The notes below the pieces were generated by a model. The model saw only the letters and a program-made list of their open reading frames with translations, made no database searches and was not told the origin of the DNA. A stretch of DNA of 64,000 nt from Pseudarthrobacter sp. W1I19 (lineage in GTDB: Bacteria; Actinomycetota; Actinomycetes; Actinomycetales; Micrococcaceae), in assembly GCF_030817835.1 (NCBI RefSeq), contig NZ_JAUSZR010000001.1:2356001-2420000 (forward strand), in the 5' to 3' direction. Positions 1 to 7,467 of this stretch are shown one piece after another. The position numbers and the translations under genes are program-made. Each line of letters opens with the position of its first letter. Position 1 is the first letter of the stretch.

Positions 1-1
1 C

Positions 2-1096
2 CAGGACATGGTCCGGGGTGCCCGGACCGTCGACGAAGGCTGGAAGTCCGAGGATGTCCGCGAGGCATTGGATCTGTGCCTGGCGTGCAAGGCCTGCTCG
101 AACGACTGTCCTGCAGGCGTCGACATGGCCAGCTACAAATCGGAGTTCTTCTCGCACTACTTCGAGGGGAAATTGCGGCCCATGTCGCACTTCTCCCTTG
201 GCTGGTTGCCACGGTGGCTCAAAATCACCACGCTGATCAGCCCGCTGGTGAACCTTGTACTGGCCAGCCCGCTCGGCAACCTCGTGGCTGCTGCCGGTGG
301 CCTCACCACCGAGCGGAAGATGCCGAAGTTTGCTTCCCGGAAGATGCTTCGTGGCACCCTTGCCCCCTACAGCACACCGACGAAGGCGGCCGACGCCGTG
401 CTGTTCGTTGATTCGTTCACCAAGGGTTTCAGGCCTGAAGTGGCCGGGGCTGCTGCGCGGGTCATGGAAAGCACGGGAAGGCAGGTCGGCTGCGAATCCG
501 ACGTCTGCTGCGGGCTGACCTGGATCTCCACGGGTCAACTCGACACCGCAAAGAAGCTCATGGGTAAGGCCGTCGCGAAGCTCGACGACGGCAGCGACGC
601 ACCGATCGTCGTTATCGAACCGAGCTGCGCCGCCGCCTTGAAGAAGGATGCACCGGAACTGCTCGGCACCGAGGCCGCCGAACGCGTATCCCACCGGATC
701 CGCAGCTTCGCCGAAGCCGTGAAGGAATGGGTCGACGCAGGGTGGACGCCACCGGTCGTACCCACGGACGTGACTGTGCAGACGCACTGCCACGAGTACT
801 CAACCTTCGGGGCCACCGTACAGCGCAAGGCACTCGCCGCCCTCGGCGTCGCCAATGTCACCGAGGCGACCGGCTGCTGCGGGGTCGCCGGGAACTTCGG
901 CTTCGAAGCCAACCATTACGACATCTCCATGAAGGTGGCGGAACAGGCGCTGGTTCCTGCCCTCGCCAAAACCGCCCAGGACACCCCGGTCCTCGCTGAC
1001 GGCTTCAGCTGCGCGATGCAGGTCAAGCAACTGGAACCGGAGCGCAAGAGCCTTCACCTTGCCGAACTCCTTGATCCGCGGAACACTGTCCCCTAG
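2..1096 (+). CDS. C-terminal part of a 4Fe-4S / CCG-domain oxidoreductase (FAD-linked oxidase-GlpC fusion type), cut by the window edge
   Basis: The frame is open to the first base, so the true start lies upstream. Near the beginning is a ferredoxin-type cluster motif, Cys-x2-Cys-x2-Cys-x3-Cys followed by Pro (around bases 77-112). Two cysteine-rich CCG motifs follow, at about bases 505-513 and 874-882, as in GlpC/LutA/glycolate oxidase iron-sulfur subunits. In actinobacteria this module is often fused behind an FAD-binding oxidase type 4 domain (D-lactate or 2-hydroxyacid dehydrogenase-like), and that is the likely whole protein. It would pass electrons from a hydroxyacid to the membrane quinone pool. 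The substrate cannot be read from this part. It ends about 70 bp before the IS30 element. Confidence 0.8.
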   Translation, partial: QDMVRGARTVDEGWKSEDVREALDLCLACKACSNDCPAGVDMASYKSEFFSHYFEGKLRPMSHFSLGWLPRWLKITTLISPLVNLVLASPLGNLVAAAGGLTTERKMPKFASRKMLRGTLAPYSTPTKAADAVLFVDSFTKGFRPEVAGAAARVMESTGRQVGCESDVCCGLTWISTGQLDTAKKLMGKAVAKLDDGSDAPIVVIEPSCAAALKKDAPELLGTEAAERVSHRIRSFAEAVKEWVDAGWTPPVVPTDVTVQTHCHEYSTFGATVQRKALAALGVANVTEATGCCGVAGNFGFEANHYDISMKVAEQALVPALAKTAQDTPVLADGFSCAMQVKQLEPERKSLHLAELLDPRNTVP

Positions 1097-1164
1097 GACA
1101 TTGCGGGACCTGTCGGACCGCGTTCATGACCACATCAGGCAGTACGAAGCAGGGCAGATTCATA

Positions 1165-1179
1165 TGGTGGTTGCAACGC
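1165..1179 (+). repeat. Left inverted repeat of the IS30-family element
   Basis: TGGTGGTTGCAACGC; pairs with the repeat at 2392-2406, with two mismatches at positions 7-8. Confidence 0.85.
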
Positions 1180-1199
1180 TCTGATTGAAGGAGCGTTTG

Positions 1200-2384
1200 A
1201 TGCCGAAGTTGTTCGCTGCTCATGTTCGTGATGATTTTCTCGACCTGGTGTGCTCGGGCATGTCGGTCAGTGCTGCTGCCCGGCGTGTCGGGGCCTCGCG
1301 CGGGACCGCGAAGAAGTGGTGGGGCGAATCTGGTCAGATGACGCTGAATATCTCTGTTGTTGGTGGTCTGGCCGATCCTGTCCCGTCCTCTGGTGGACCT
1401 TGCGGGCGGGCGTTGAGCGAAGCCGAGAGGGGGATGATCCAGATGGGCCGGCTGACCGGGATGAGTTACCGGGAGATCGGTGAAGCGATCGGCCGGGACA
1501 AATCAGTGGTCTGGCGGGAGGTGAAGCGTAACTGCGACGGCGAAGGCAGGTACAACGCCTTGGTCGCGCACGCGAAGGCGCATCAGGCACGGCGCCGGCC
1601 CAAGCCCTTCAAGCTCGTCGAGGACGAGGATCTGTGCCGGCTGATCGCGGTATGGATGGACGACGGGTGGAGCCCGAAGCTGATCGCCTCGATGCTGGCG
1701 TTCTACTTCGCCGATGACAAGACTATGCAGGTGAGCCACGAGACCATCTACCAGGCACTGTACGTCCAGACCCGCGGGAAACTGCGGGCGGACCTGTCCG
1801 AGAACCTCAGCCTCAAACGTAAAGAACGCGTCCCTCACACCGCCGACCGGCGCAAGAGCAGCCCCTACAAAGAGGCGTTCAAAATCAGCGAACGCCCCGC
1901 AGAGGTCCAGGACCGGGCCATCCCCGGACATTGGGAAGGGGACCTGATCATCGGCTCGGACGGGACCGCGATCGGCACCCTCGTCGAACGCTCGACCCGG
2001 TTCACCATCCTGCTGCACCTGCCCGGGGACCACACCGCAGAAACCGTCGCCGCGGCGATGATCCGGGAGATGGCCCAACTCCCGGACCACCTGCGCCGCT
2101 CCATCACCTGGGACCGCGGGACAGAACTGGCCGGCTACGCAAAGATCCAGACCGCCCTCGAGACCACCCTTTACTTCTGCGACCCGCACTCACCCTGGCA
2201 GCGGGGCACCAACGAGAACACCAACCGGCTCCTGCGCTTCTGGTTCGAGAAAGGCTCCGACCTCTCAGTCCACACCCCCGAAGACCTCAACCGGATCGCA
2301 GCAAAGCTCAACCGCCGGCCCCGACCCACCCTGAACCTCGATACCCCAGCCAACCGGCTGAACCAGCTGCTGCAAGCGGCATAA
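1200..2384 (+). CDS. IS30-family transposase
   Basis: A DDE transposase of 394 residues, the usual size for the family. The N-terminal part has two helix-turn-helix regions: residues about 10-40 with the Ser-Ala-Ala-Arg-Arg-Val-Gly type, then the IS30 signature Gly-Met-Ser-Tyr-Arg-Glu-Ile-Gly near residue 90. The catalytic core shows the Asp of HWEGDLI (about residue 248), the Asp of TWDRGTE (about 305) and the Glu of RGTNENTNRLLR (about 339). The 33-34 residue D-E spacing is typical. ATG 1200 was chosen because GAAGGAG lies 6 bp upstream; an in-frame TTG at 1185 overlaps that site. No truncation or frameshift is seen, so the copy may be active. Confidence 0.93.
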   Translation: MPKLFAAHVRDDFLDLVCSGMSVSAAARRVGASRGTAKKWWGESGQMTLNISVVGGLADPVPSSGGPCGRALSEAERGMIQMGRLTGMSYREIGEAIGRDKSVVWREVKRNCDGEGRYNALVAHAKAHQARRRPKPFKLVEDEDLCRLIAVWMDDGWSPKLIASMLAFYFADDKTMQVSHETIYQALYVQTRGKLRADLSENLSLKRKERVPHTADRRKSSPYKEAFKISERPAEVQDRAIPGHWEGDLIIGSDGTAIGTLVERSTRFTILLHLPGDHTAETVAAAMIREMAQLPDHLRRSITWDRGTELAGYAKIQTALETTLYFCDPHSPWQRGTNENTNRLLRFWFEKGSDLSVHTPEDLNRIAAKLNRRPRPTLNLDTPANRLNQLLQAA

Positions 2385-2391
2385 CCACCAC

Positions 2392-2406
2392 GCGTTGCTC
2401 CCACCA
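2392..2406 (-). repeat. Right inverted repeat of the IS30-family element
   Basis: Read on the minus strand it is TGGTGGGAGCAACGC, matching the left repeat at 13 of 15 positions. Confidence 0.85.
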
Positions 2407-2446
2407 CTTGACTTTGCCCAGGCAGTTCCAAGGACAAGAAGAGCGA

Positions 2447-3343
2447 ATGCTGGATGTTCACCGCCTCACGCTGCTGAGGGAAGTCAAACTGCACGGCAGC
2501 ATGAGCGCAGCAGCGCGTGAACTCGCGTACAGCCATTCCGCTATTTCCCAGCAGCTGGGGGTCCTGGAGAAGGAAACTGGAGTGATCCTGCTGGAGAAGG
2601 TCGGGCGGAACGTCAAACTCACGCCGGCCGGCGAGGAGCTGGTGCGGAACACCGAAGCGATCCTGGCCGCCATTGAGCGTGCGGAGTCGGATTTGGCGTC
2701 CTCACATCAGCGGGCCCAAGGCACAGTGACAGTCGCTGCGTTCGCAACCATCAGTCGCAGCGTTATGCCTACCGCTATGGCTCAGCTGGCCCGAAAGTTT
2801 CCAGGACTGGACGTGCGTCTACGTCGCGAGGAACCGGAAACCGCTGTTTTGCAGCTCATGTCACGGCACGTTGATGCCGTGGTGACGGACGCTTTTCCCG
2901 GCACGCAAGGGGCTCCCGACGGCGGCATCCACACGACTGTGATTGGTCAGGACCCCATTCGGGGGTATCTGCCTCATGGCGTGGCCTTTGAGGACTTCGA
3001 TCAGCTCCGCAGCGCGCGCTGGGTTGTGGAGCCCCTGAGCGCGGCGTCCACGCAGTGGGCCTTGCGAGTATGCCGGGAGCGGGGAATCGAGCCTGTCATT
3101 GCACACGTATCATCCGACGTCCTCTTCCACCTCAGGATGGTCGAACATGGGCTTGCGGCCGCATTCCTGCCTGACATGGTGGTGCGGGAGGCGGGCAGTG
3201 ACGTGATCCCGAGTTCCTGGCTTCCCGCCGACCAGCATCGAAGCATCCAGTTTCTGGTGCGGGCCGGCTCAGAGCACAGCGCGGCTCTGGTGGCAGTACG
3301 GGAGGCCATACTCCATGCCTTCCAGCAGAACTCGGACCTGTAA
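2447..3343 (+). CDS. LysR-family transcriptional regulator
   Basis: The protein has 298 residues, normal for LysR. The winged HTH is at the N-terminus (LHGSMSAAARELAYSHSAIS, then QQLGVLEKETG and LTPAGEELV). The effector-binding domain starts near residue 90. An open frame extends far upstream through the IS element, but ATG 2447 gives the correct LysR N-terminus and has a purine-rich stretch (AAGAAGAG) before it. The gene starts 40 bp after the right end of the IS30 element, so its native promoter has probably been separated from it. It points toward the aldehyde dehydrogenase at 3620, the most likely target by position. The inducer is unknown. Confidence 0.9.
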   Translation: MLDVHRLTLLREVKLHGSMSAAARELAYSHSAISQQLGVLEKETGVILLEKVGRNVKLTPAGEELVRNTEAILAAIERAESDLASSHQRAQGTVTVAAFATISRSVMPTAMAQLARKFPGLDVRLRREEPETAVLQLMSRHVDAVVTDAFPGTQGAPDGGIHTTVIGQDPIRGYLPHGVAFEDFDQLRSARWVVEPLSAASTQWALRVCRERGIEPVIAHVSSDVLFHLRMVEHGLAAAFLPDMVVREAGSDVIPSSWLPADQHRSIQFLVRAGSEHSAALVAVREAILHAFQQNSDL

Positions 3344-3619
3344 ACAGCCCTTACATATAAGTGTCAAAAAGATTCGCTTTTATTTACCGGTTTGGGTAGC
3401 TACATTGACTTTGTGCCGTCGCTCTAGCTGGCACGCAGACGACGACGGTGCCCGGGCCGGCAGCTCATCCTCCCAGAGTTTGGGTCCCACGTTCGAGTTG
3501 GGCTAGATCGCCCAGCCCCTCCGCGGCATCACCATGCAGGCTGGCCTCCAGCATCAGCTACCTGGACTCAAGCTATTTGTCACGGCCAGCGAGCCAGCCA
3601 CTACCGAAAGAGAGAACCG
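3344..3619 (+). other. Intergenic region between LysR and aldehyde dehydrogenase genes
   Basis: No coding region is supported. An AT-rich stretch at 3353-3384 contains a loose inverted repeat (ATAAG at 3357-3361, CTTTTAT at 3377-3383) that could be a LysR-type site. This is a weak suggestion only. Confidence 0.3.
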
Positions 3620-5107
3620 ATGAGCCTCACAACAAACGTCGCTACACCGCTGATTACTGCGGACGCCGGCAGCCTCCGGCACGCGGATGAAGTCATCCAA
3701 TCCATCGGACTGCCCAGCCAGGGCATCGCCGTACAGGACCCTGCCACCGCCGAGACTATAGCCCATGTCCCTGACAATGATGTCGAGGCTGCACTGGAAG
3801 CTGTTGCGAAGGCCGACGCGGCCGGAGCCGACTGGGCGAACACCACCCTTCGTCAGCGCGCGGACGTGCTGCACGCTTGGTATGGCAAGCTCGTCGCCCA
3901 CACCGAAGACCTCGCACACCTGATCTCGCGCGAAATGGGCAAGCCCCTGGCCGAGGCCCGCGGCGAGGTCAAGTACGGCACCGACTTCGTCCGCTGGTAC
4001 GCAGAGGAGGCCGTGCGGCCCGCAGGAAACTTCCGGGACACCCCGGACGGCGGCGCGAGCCTGCTGACCCGCCGCTCCCCCGTTGGCCTGGCGGTACTGA
4101 TCACGCCCTGGAACTTCCCGCTGGCCATGGCCACCCGGAAGATCGCACCGGCGCTGGCGGCCGGATGCCCCGTCGTGATCAAGCCGGCGACCCTCACTCC
4201 CCTGACGACGTATTTTGCCGTCCAGCTCGCCATCGAAGCCGGCGTGCCCGAAGAGCTGATCCAGGTCATCACCACCTCCAAGTCAGGGGCCTTCAGCGAA
4301 GCCGTCCTGCTCGACCCCAGGGTCCGGAAGGTATCGTTCACCGGGTCGACCCCCGTCGGCCGACAGCTCCTGAAGCTGGCCTCCCAGAACGTGCTCCGCA
4401 GCTCCATGGAACTCGGCGGCAACGCACCGCTGATCGTCTTCAACGACGCTGATCTTCAGCGCGCGGTGGAGGGAACCTTCGCCGCGAAGCTGCGCAACGG
4501 CGGGCAGTCCTGCATTGGCGCCAACCGTATCTACGTCCAGGACGGAATAGCCGATGACTTCGTCGCGGCGCTCACCGAACGCTTTGCCCGGGTCGCGGTC
4601 GGAAGCGGCCTCGGACAGCAGACCGGGCTTGGTGCACTGATCGATGACCGCGCGGTAGCCCAGATGCAGGCCTACACCGATAACGCGGTGAGCCTGGGCG
4701 CCACCCTGCTCACCGGCGGTCACGGATACGACTCGGCAGGCAACTTCTTCGCCCCCACCGTCCTGGACCACGTCACCGAAGACTCCGACGTGGCCCAGTC
4801 CGAGATCTTCGGCCCCATCGCCGCCATCCAGCGGTTCAGCTCAGAAGACGAAGCCGTCACGCGGGCCAATGCTACAGAATTCGGCCTCGCCGGCTACGTG
4901 TTCACCGAAAACCTCGACCGCGCCCTTAACGTCGCCGATCGCCTCGAGACCGGAATCGTGGGCATCAACCAAGGCGTACCGTCCAACGCCGGCGCCCCGT
5001 TCGGCGGCATCAAGCAGTCGGGCCTCGGACGCGAAGGAAGCGCCGAAGGCCTCGAGGAATATGAGAACATCCGCTTCTACAACATGGCGCGACGCGCCAC
5101 TGTTTAG
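3620..5107 (+). CDS. NAD(P)-dependent aldehyde dehydrogenase (succinate-semialdehyde / aminoaldehyde dehydrogenase type)
   Basis: A full-length ALDH of 495 residues. It has the nucleotide-binding segment TPWNFPLA (about residues 156-163), the general base Glu in MELGGNAP (about 265) and the catalytic Cys in GGQSCIGANR (about 298). The C-terminal [15 protein letters not shown] motif resembles the GabD/semialdehyde subgroup. It would oxidise an aldehyde to the acid in the cytoplasm. It precedes the kinase/phospho-lyase pair at 6348-8829, whose expected product is a semialdehyde, so it may be the next step. This is inferred from proximity. ATG 3620 follows GAAAGAGAG. A close paralogue at 18676 is broken. 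Confidence 0.92.
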   Translation: MSLTTNVATPLITADAGSLRHADEVIQSIGLPSQGIAVQDPATAETIAHVPDNDVEAALEAVAKADAAGADWANTTLRQRADVLHAWYGKLVAHTEDLAHLISREMGKPLAEARGEVKYGTDFVRWYAEEAVRPAGNFRDTPDGGASLLTRRSPVGLAVLITPWNFPLAMATRKIAPALAAGCPVVIKPATLTPLTTYFAVQLAIEAGVPEELIQVITTSKSGAFSEAVLLDPRVRKVSFTGSTPVGRQLLKLASQNVLRSSMELGGNAPLIVFNDADLQRAVEGTFAAKLRNGGQSCIGANRIYVQDGIADDFVAALTERFARVAVGSGLGQQTGLGALIDDRAVAQMQAYTDNAVSLGATLLTGGHGYDSAGNFFAPTVLDHVTEDSDVAQSEIFGPIAAIQRFSSEDEAVTRANATEFGLAGYVFTENLDRALNVADRLETGIVGINQGVPSNAGAPFGGIKQSGLGREGSAEGLEEYENIRFYNMARRATV

Positions 5108-5284
5108 CGATCACACCATCGTTGAGACCGTCGCCAGATGTTGGCGCCGGCCTCAAGGATGCGTAGTGACGGATGTTCGGACCGGGTGCGCCCGCTTCCG
5201 CTGACCATCCTGGCCGCCAAATACGCAAAGTGCAGCTTCGGGAAGAGCAAATGAAGAGTCCACCATTTAACTCGTTGGTCCACA

Positions 5285-5301
5285 GGTCTACAGTTCAATA
5301 G
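5285..5301 (-). promoter_or_regulatory. Candidate GntR operator upstream of the GntR gene
   Basis: Read on the minus strand, CTATTGAACTGTAGACC. It matches 14 of 17 positions of CTGTTGAACAGTAGAAC at 6259-6275 before the kinase gene. It lies 17-33 bp before the GntR start codon, a position suited to autoregulation. The link to this regulator is inferred from placement. Confidence 0.5.
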
Positions 5302-5317
5302 CCCTTACGCTAAAGGG

Positions 5318-5992
5318 ATGGTTGAGCAGATAAAGATAGTCCATTCATCTACGGTGCAACAGGTCGCGGATGGTCTCACAGCCATGATCCTCAGCGGTGG
5401 TCTCAAGCCCGGTGAACGTGTCAGGGAAAGTGTCATCGCCGACGACCTGGGACTTTCCAGGAACACCATCCGCGAAGCCGTGCGCATTGTTCAAGCGGGA
5501 GGCCTCATCCGCCACCGAGCGAATCAGGGGGCGGTCGTTTGGGATCCCACCGATGCCGAGATCATGGACGCTTACAACGCGCGTTACCACTTGGAGACTA
5601 CGGCCGCGCGGAGCATCTCCGAAAACACCTCCATGGATGAGGTCCACGCAGCCATGGAGGAGTTCCGGGAAGTCTTGAAGAGTGGAGATCCATTCCAGAT
5701 CGTCGAGAAGGACCTCGCCGTGCACAGCGCTATCATCGGCCTTCTCGGCAGCCAGAAGTTGAGGTCCTTCTATCAGCAACTGGTGACCGAACTGAGGTAC
5801 TTCATGTTCGTGCTTTCCATCGAGCATCACGAGTACGAAGATCCGGACACACTCGAAACCGAGCACCAGGCCATAGTTGACGCGCTTGACTCCCGCGATC
5901 CTGTCCTGGCGGAAAAAATCGTGTCAGATACCATCATCCAATATCGTGAATCAATCCGGCAGATCGTAGCAGAACGACACGGAGCCAGCTAA
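5318..5992 (+). CDS. GntR-family regulator, FCD (FadR) subfamily
   Basis: 224 residues. The N-terminal winged HTH contains the family hallmark GERVRESVIADDLGLSRNTI followed by REAV (residues about 31-55). The FCD effector domain starts near residue 75 (YNARYHLETTAARS). These proteins usually repress a nearby catabolic operon and release DNA on binding a small carboxylate or amino acid. An AAAGGG stretch touches ATG 5318 with no spacing, so the leader may be very short or the start slightly different. The likely targets are its own promoter and the kinase/phospho-lyase operon, which share a 17-bp motif. Confidence 0.9.
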   Translation: MVEQIKIVHSSTVQQVADGLTAMILSGGLKPGERVRESVIADDLGLSRNTIREAVRIVQAGGLIRHRANQGAVVWDPTDAEIMDAYNARYHLETTAARSISENTSMDEVHAAMEEFREVLKSGDPFQIVEKDLAVHSAIIGLLGSQKLRSFYQQLVTELRYFMFVLSIEHHEYEDPDTLETEHQAIVDALDSRDPVLAEKIVSDTIIQYRESIRQIVAERHGAS

Positions 5993-6252
5993 GCAACCTA
6001 GCAGCCATCTTCAAGGCTTTGGCCGACGCGTTTTCGTGGACTTCGACGCCGATCGGTGGGGTGGTGTCAAATGGCTGGTGCACGCTGGCCGCGGTAACGA
6101 CGGGTCCTAACGCCCTGCAGCCATCGCAGAGCAAGCAGCCGGCGGTGGTGGAATCAGTTATTCCAGTTGATCATGTGCCGTAGATTGCGGCTGGGATGTA
6201 GAGAGTAAATCAGTCTTGCGAGCTCCGGCAGCACCGTGTCATACTCGGAAGT

Positions 6253-6275
6253 GTAGAACTGTTGAACAGTAGAAC
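6253..6275 (+). promoter_or_regulatory. Candidate GntR operator upstream of the kinase/phospho-lyase operon
   Basis: Two direct GTAGAAC copies (6253-6259 and 6269-6275) flank and overlap an inverted repeat ACTGTT-g-AACAGT (6258-6270). Part of it, 6259-6275, recurs with 14 of 17 matches in the leader of the GntR gene. The rest of the 355-bp gap (5993-6347) holds no gene that I can support. Confidence 0.5.
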
Positions 6276-6347
6276 AACCCGCACCCCAAGTGCGACAGCC
6301 TACTGACGCAGATTATGGAAGCCCCTTCAGCGGCAGGAGCCTAGGAG

Positions 6348-7436
6348 ATGAAAATCAGTACTGACTCTGAATTTATTGAGGCGGTGGCAGCTGAGAGCGG
6401 GCTCCTGGCAGGGCAGTCCCAGCTTGCTCACTCAACTGTTTTAGGTCTGCTGGAAGGCGCCTACGGCCTGAAGGGGCTGCTTGTGCGCATTCCCACCGAG
6501 AAGGATGAGACTTTCCGGCTCAGGGATGGTGAAGAAACCTATCTTGTGAAGGTTTCACCGCCGGATGAGGATCCGGTGATCGTGCACCTTCAGACCGCCT
6601 GCATGGAGCATTTGGAGGCTACTGCCCCTGAGCTTCCGGTCCAGCGTATGGTCAGGAGCCTGACCGGTGATCCGCAGGTCCTTCTCCCGTCCCCTGAAGG
6701 GCTGTTTGACCGGGTACTTCGGGTGATGCGGTATATGCCCGGGGATCTGCTGGCCGGCCAGGACGCCTCGGCCGGCCAGCTGCAGCTGGTCGGGTCAAGC
6801 CTTGCCCGTGTAGGCCTTGCGTTGCAGAATTTCGATCATGCCCGCGCGGACCGGTTGCTCCTGTGGGACCTGAAGCACTTTCACCGGATGCGGCCGCTGC
6901 TGGACTACGTCGATGAGCAGCACGAACGCTCCCTGGCCGAAGACATTTTCGACCGCTTCGATCAGAAGGTGGTCCCGCTGCTGGGTTCCCTGACCGCCCA
7001 GGTTGTCCACGGAGATTTCAGTCCCTTCAATGTCCTGATCGACCCGGAGAGGCCGGACTACGTGGCCGGGATCATCGACTTTGGCGACGTCGTGCGCACT
7101 CCAGTGATCTTCGACCTCAGTGTCATCATGGCCAACCTGCTGGGAACAGATGCATCCAGCCCCTGGAAACACGCATTGCACGTCATGGACGGCTATCTGA
7201 ACATCCGCCCGCTGCCCGACCAGGAGCTGGAAGCCCTGTTCATCTCAGCCCAGGCCCGCCTGCTTCTGCGCGCCCTGATCACACAGTGGCGGGCAAGCCA
7301 TTTGCCGCAAAGACGCGATTATCTGCTCTCCCACTCCAAACCGGACTGGGACCGCCTGGCCGCAACCGCAGCCGCCCCCACCCCACAGCCCGCACCCACT
7401 CTGAACCACAACGCACCCTCAATCACATCCACCTGA
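6348..7436 (+). CDS. APH-family small-molecule kinase (hydroxylysine kinase / homoserine kinase II type)
   Basis: 362 residues with the aminoglycoside phosphotransferase fold. It has the catalytic-loop motif HGDFSPFNVL (about residues 220-229) and the metal-binding Asp in IIDFGDV (about 242-248). The N-terminal lobe carries the ETYLVKV strand with the ATP-binding Lys near residue 67. Family members phosphorylate hydroxyls of amino alcohols, choline, hydroxylysine or homoserine. The next gene, 31 bp downstream, is a PLP enzyme of the kind that removes phosphate and ammonia from phosphorylated amino alcohols, so the two probably act in sequence. It is unlikely to be a drug-resistance enzyme. 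ATG 6348 has CAGGAG 9 bp upstream. Confidence 0.82.
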   Translation: MKISTDSEFIEAVAAESGLLAGQSQLAHSTVLGLLEGAYGLKGLLVRIPTEKDETFRLRDGEETYLVKVSPPDEDPVIVHLQTACMEHLEATAPELPVQRMVRSLTGDPQVLLPSPEGLFDRVLRVMRYMPGDLLAGQDASAGQLQLVGSSLARVGLALQNFDHARADRLLLWDLKHFHRMRPLLDYVDEQHERSLAEDIFDRFDQKVVPLLGSLTAQVVHGDFSPFNVLIDPERPDYVAGIIDFGDVVRTPVIFDLSVIMANLLGTDASSPWKHALHVMDGYLNIRPLPDQELEALFISAQARLLLRALITQWRASHLPQRRDYLLSHSKPDWDRLAATAAAPTPQPAPTLNHNAPSITST

Positions 7437-7467
7437 ACCAGACTCGCTAGCCTTCAAGGAGAAAATC

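Larger units (their letters stand above)
1165..2406 (+). mobile_element. IS30-family insertion sequence, complete, with terminal inverted repeats
   Basis: A single transposase gene is bracketed by imperfect 15-bp inverted repeats, TGGTGGTTGCAACGC at the left end and the reverse complement of TGGTGGGAGCAACGC at the right end (13 of 15 match). No direct target duplication is evident in the flanks. IS30 duplications are only 2-3 bp, so this is not informative. The element lies between an oxidoreductase gene and a LysR gene, and its right end is 40 bp from the LysR start codon. Confidence 0.88.

Noticed and set aside
5934..6134. Minus-strand 66-codon frame in the gap after the GntR gene
   Set aside because: No recognised motif and no ribosome site. 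It overlaps the end of the GntR gene.
6348..7436. Aminoglycoside resistance gene
   Set aside because: The fold is shared, but the neighbouring phospho-lyase, the shared operator and the catabolic context favour a metabolic kinase.
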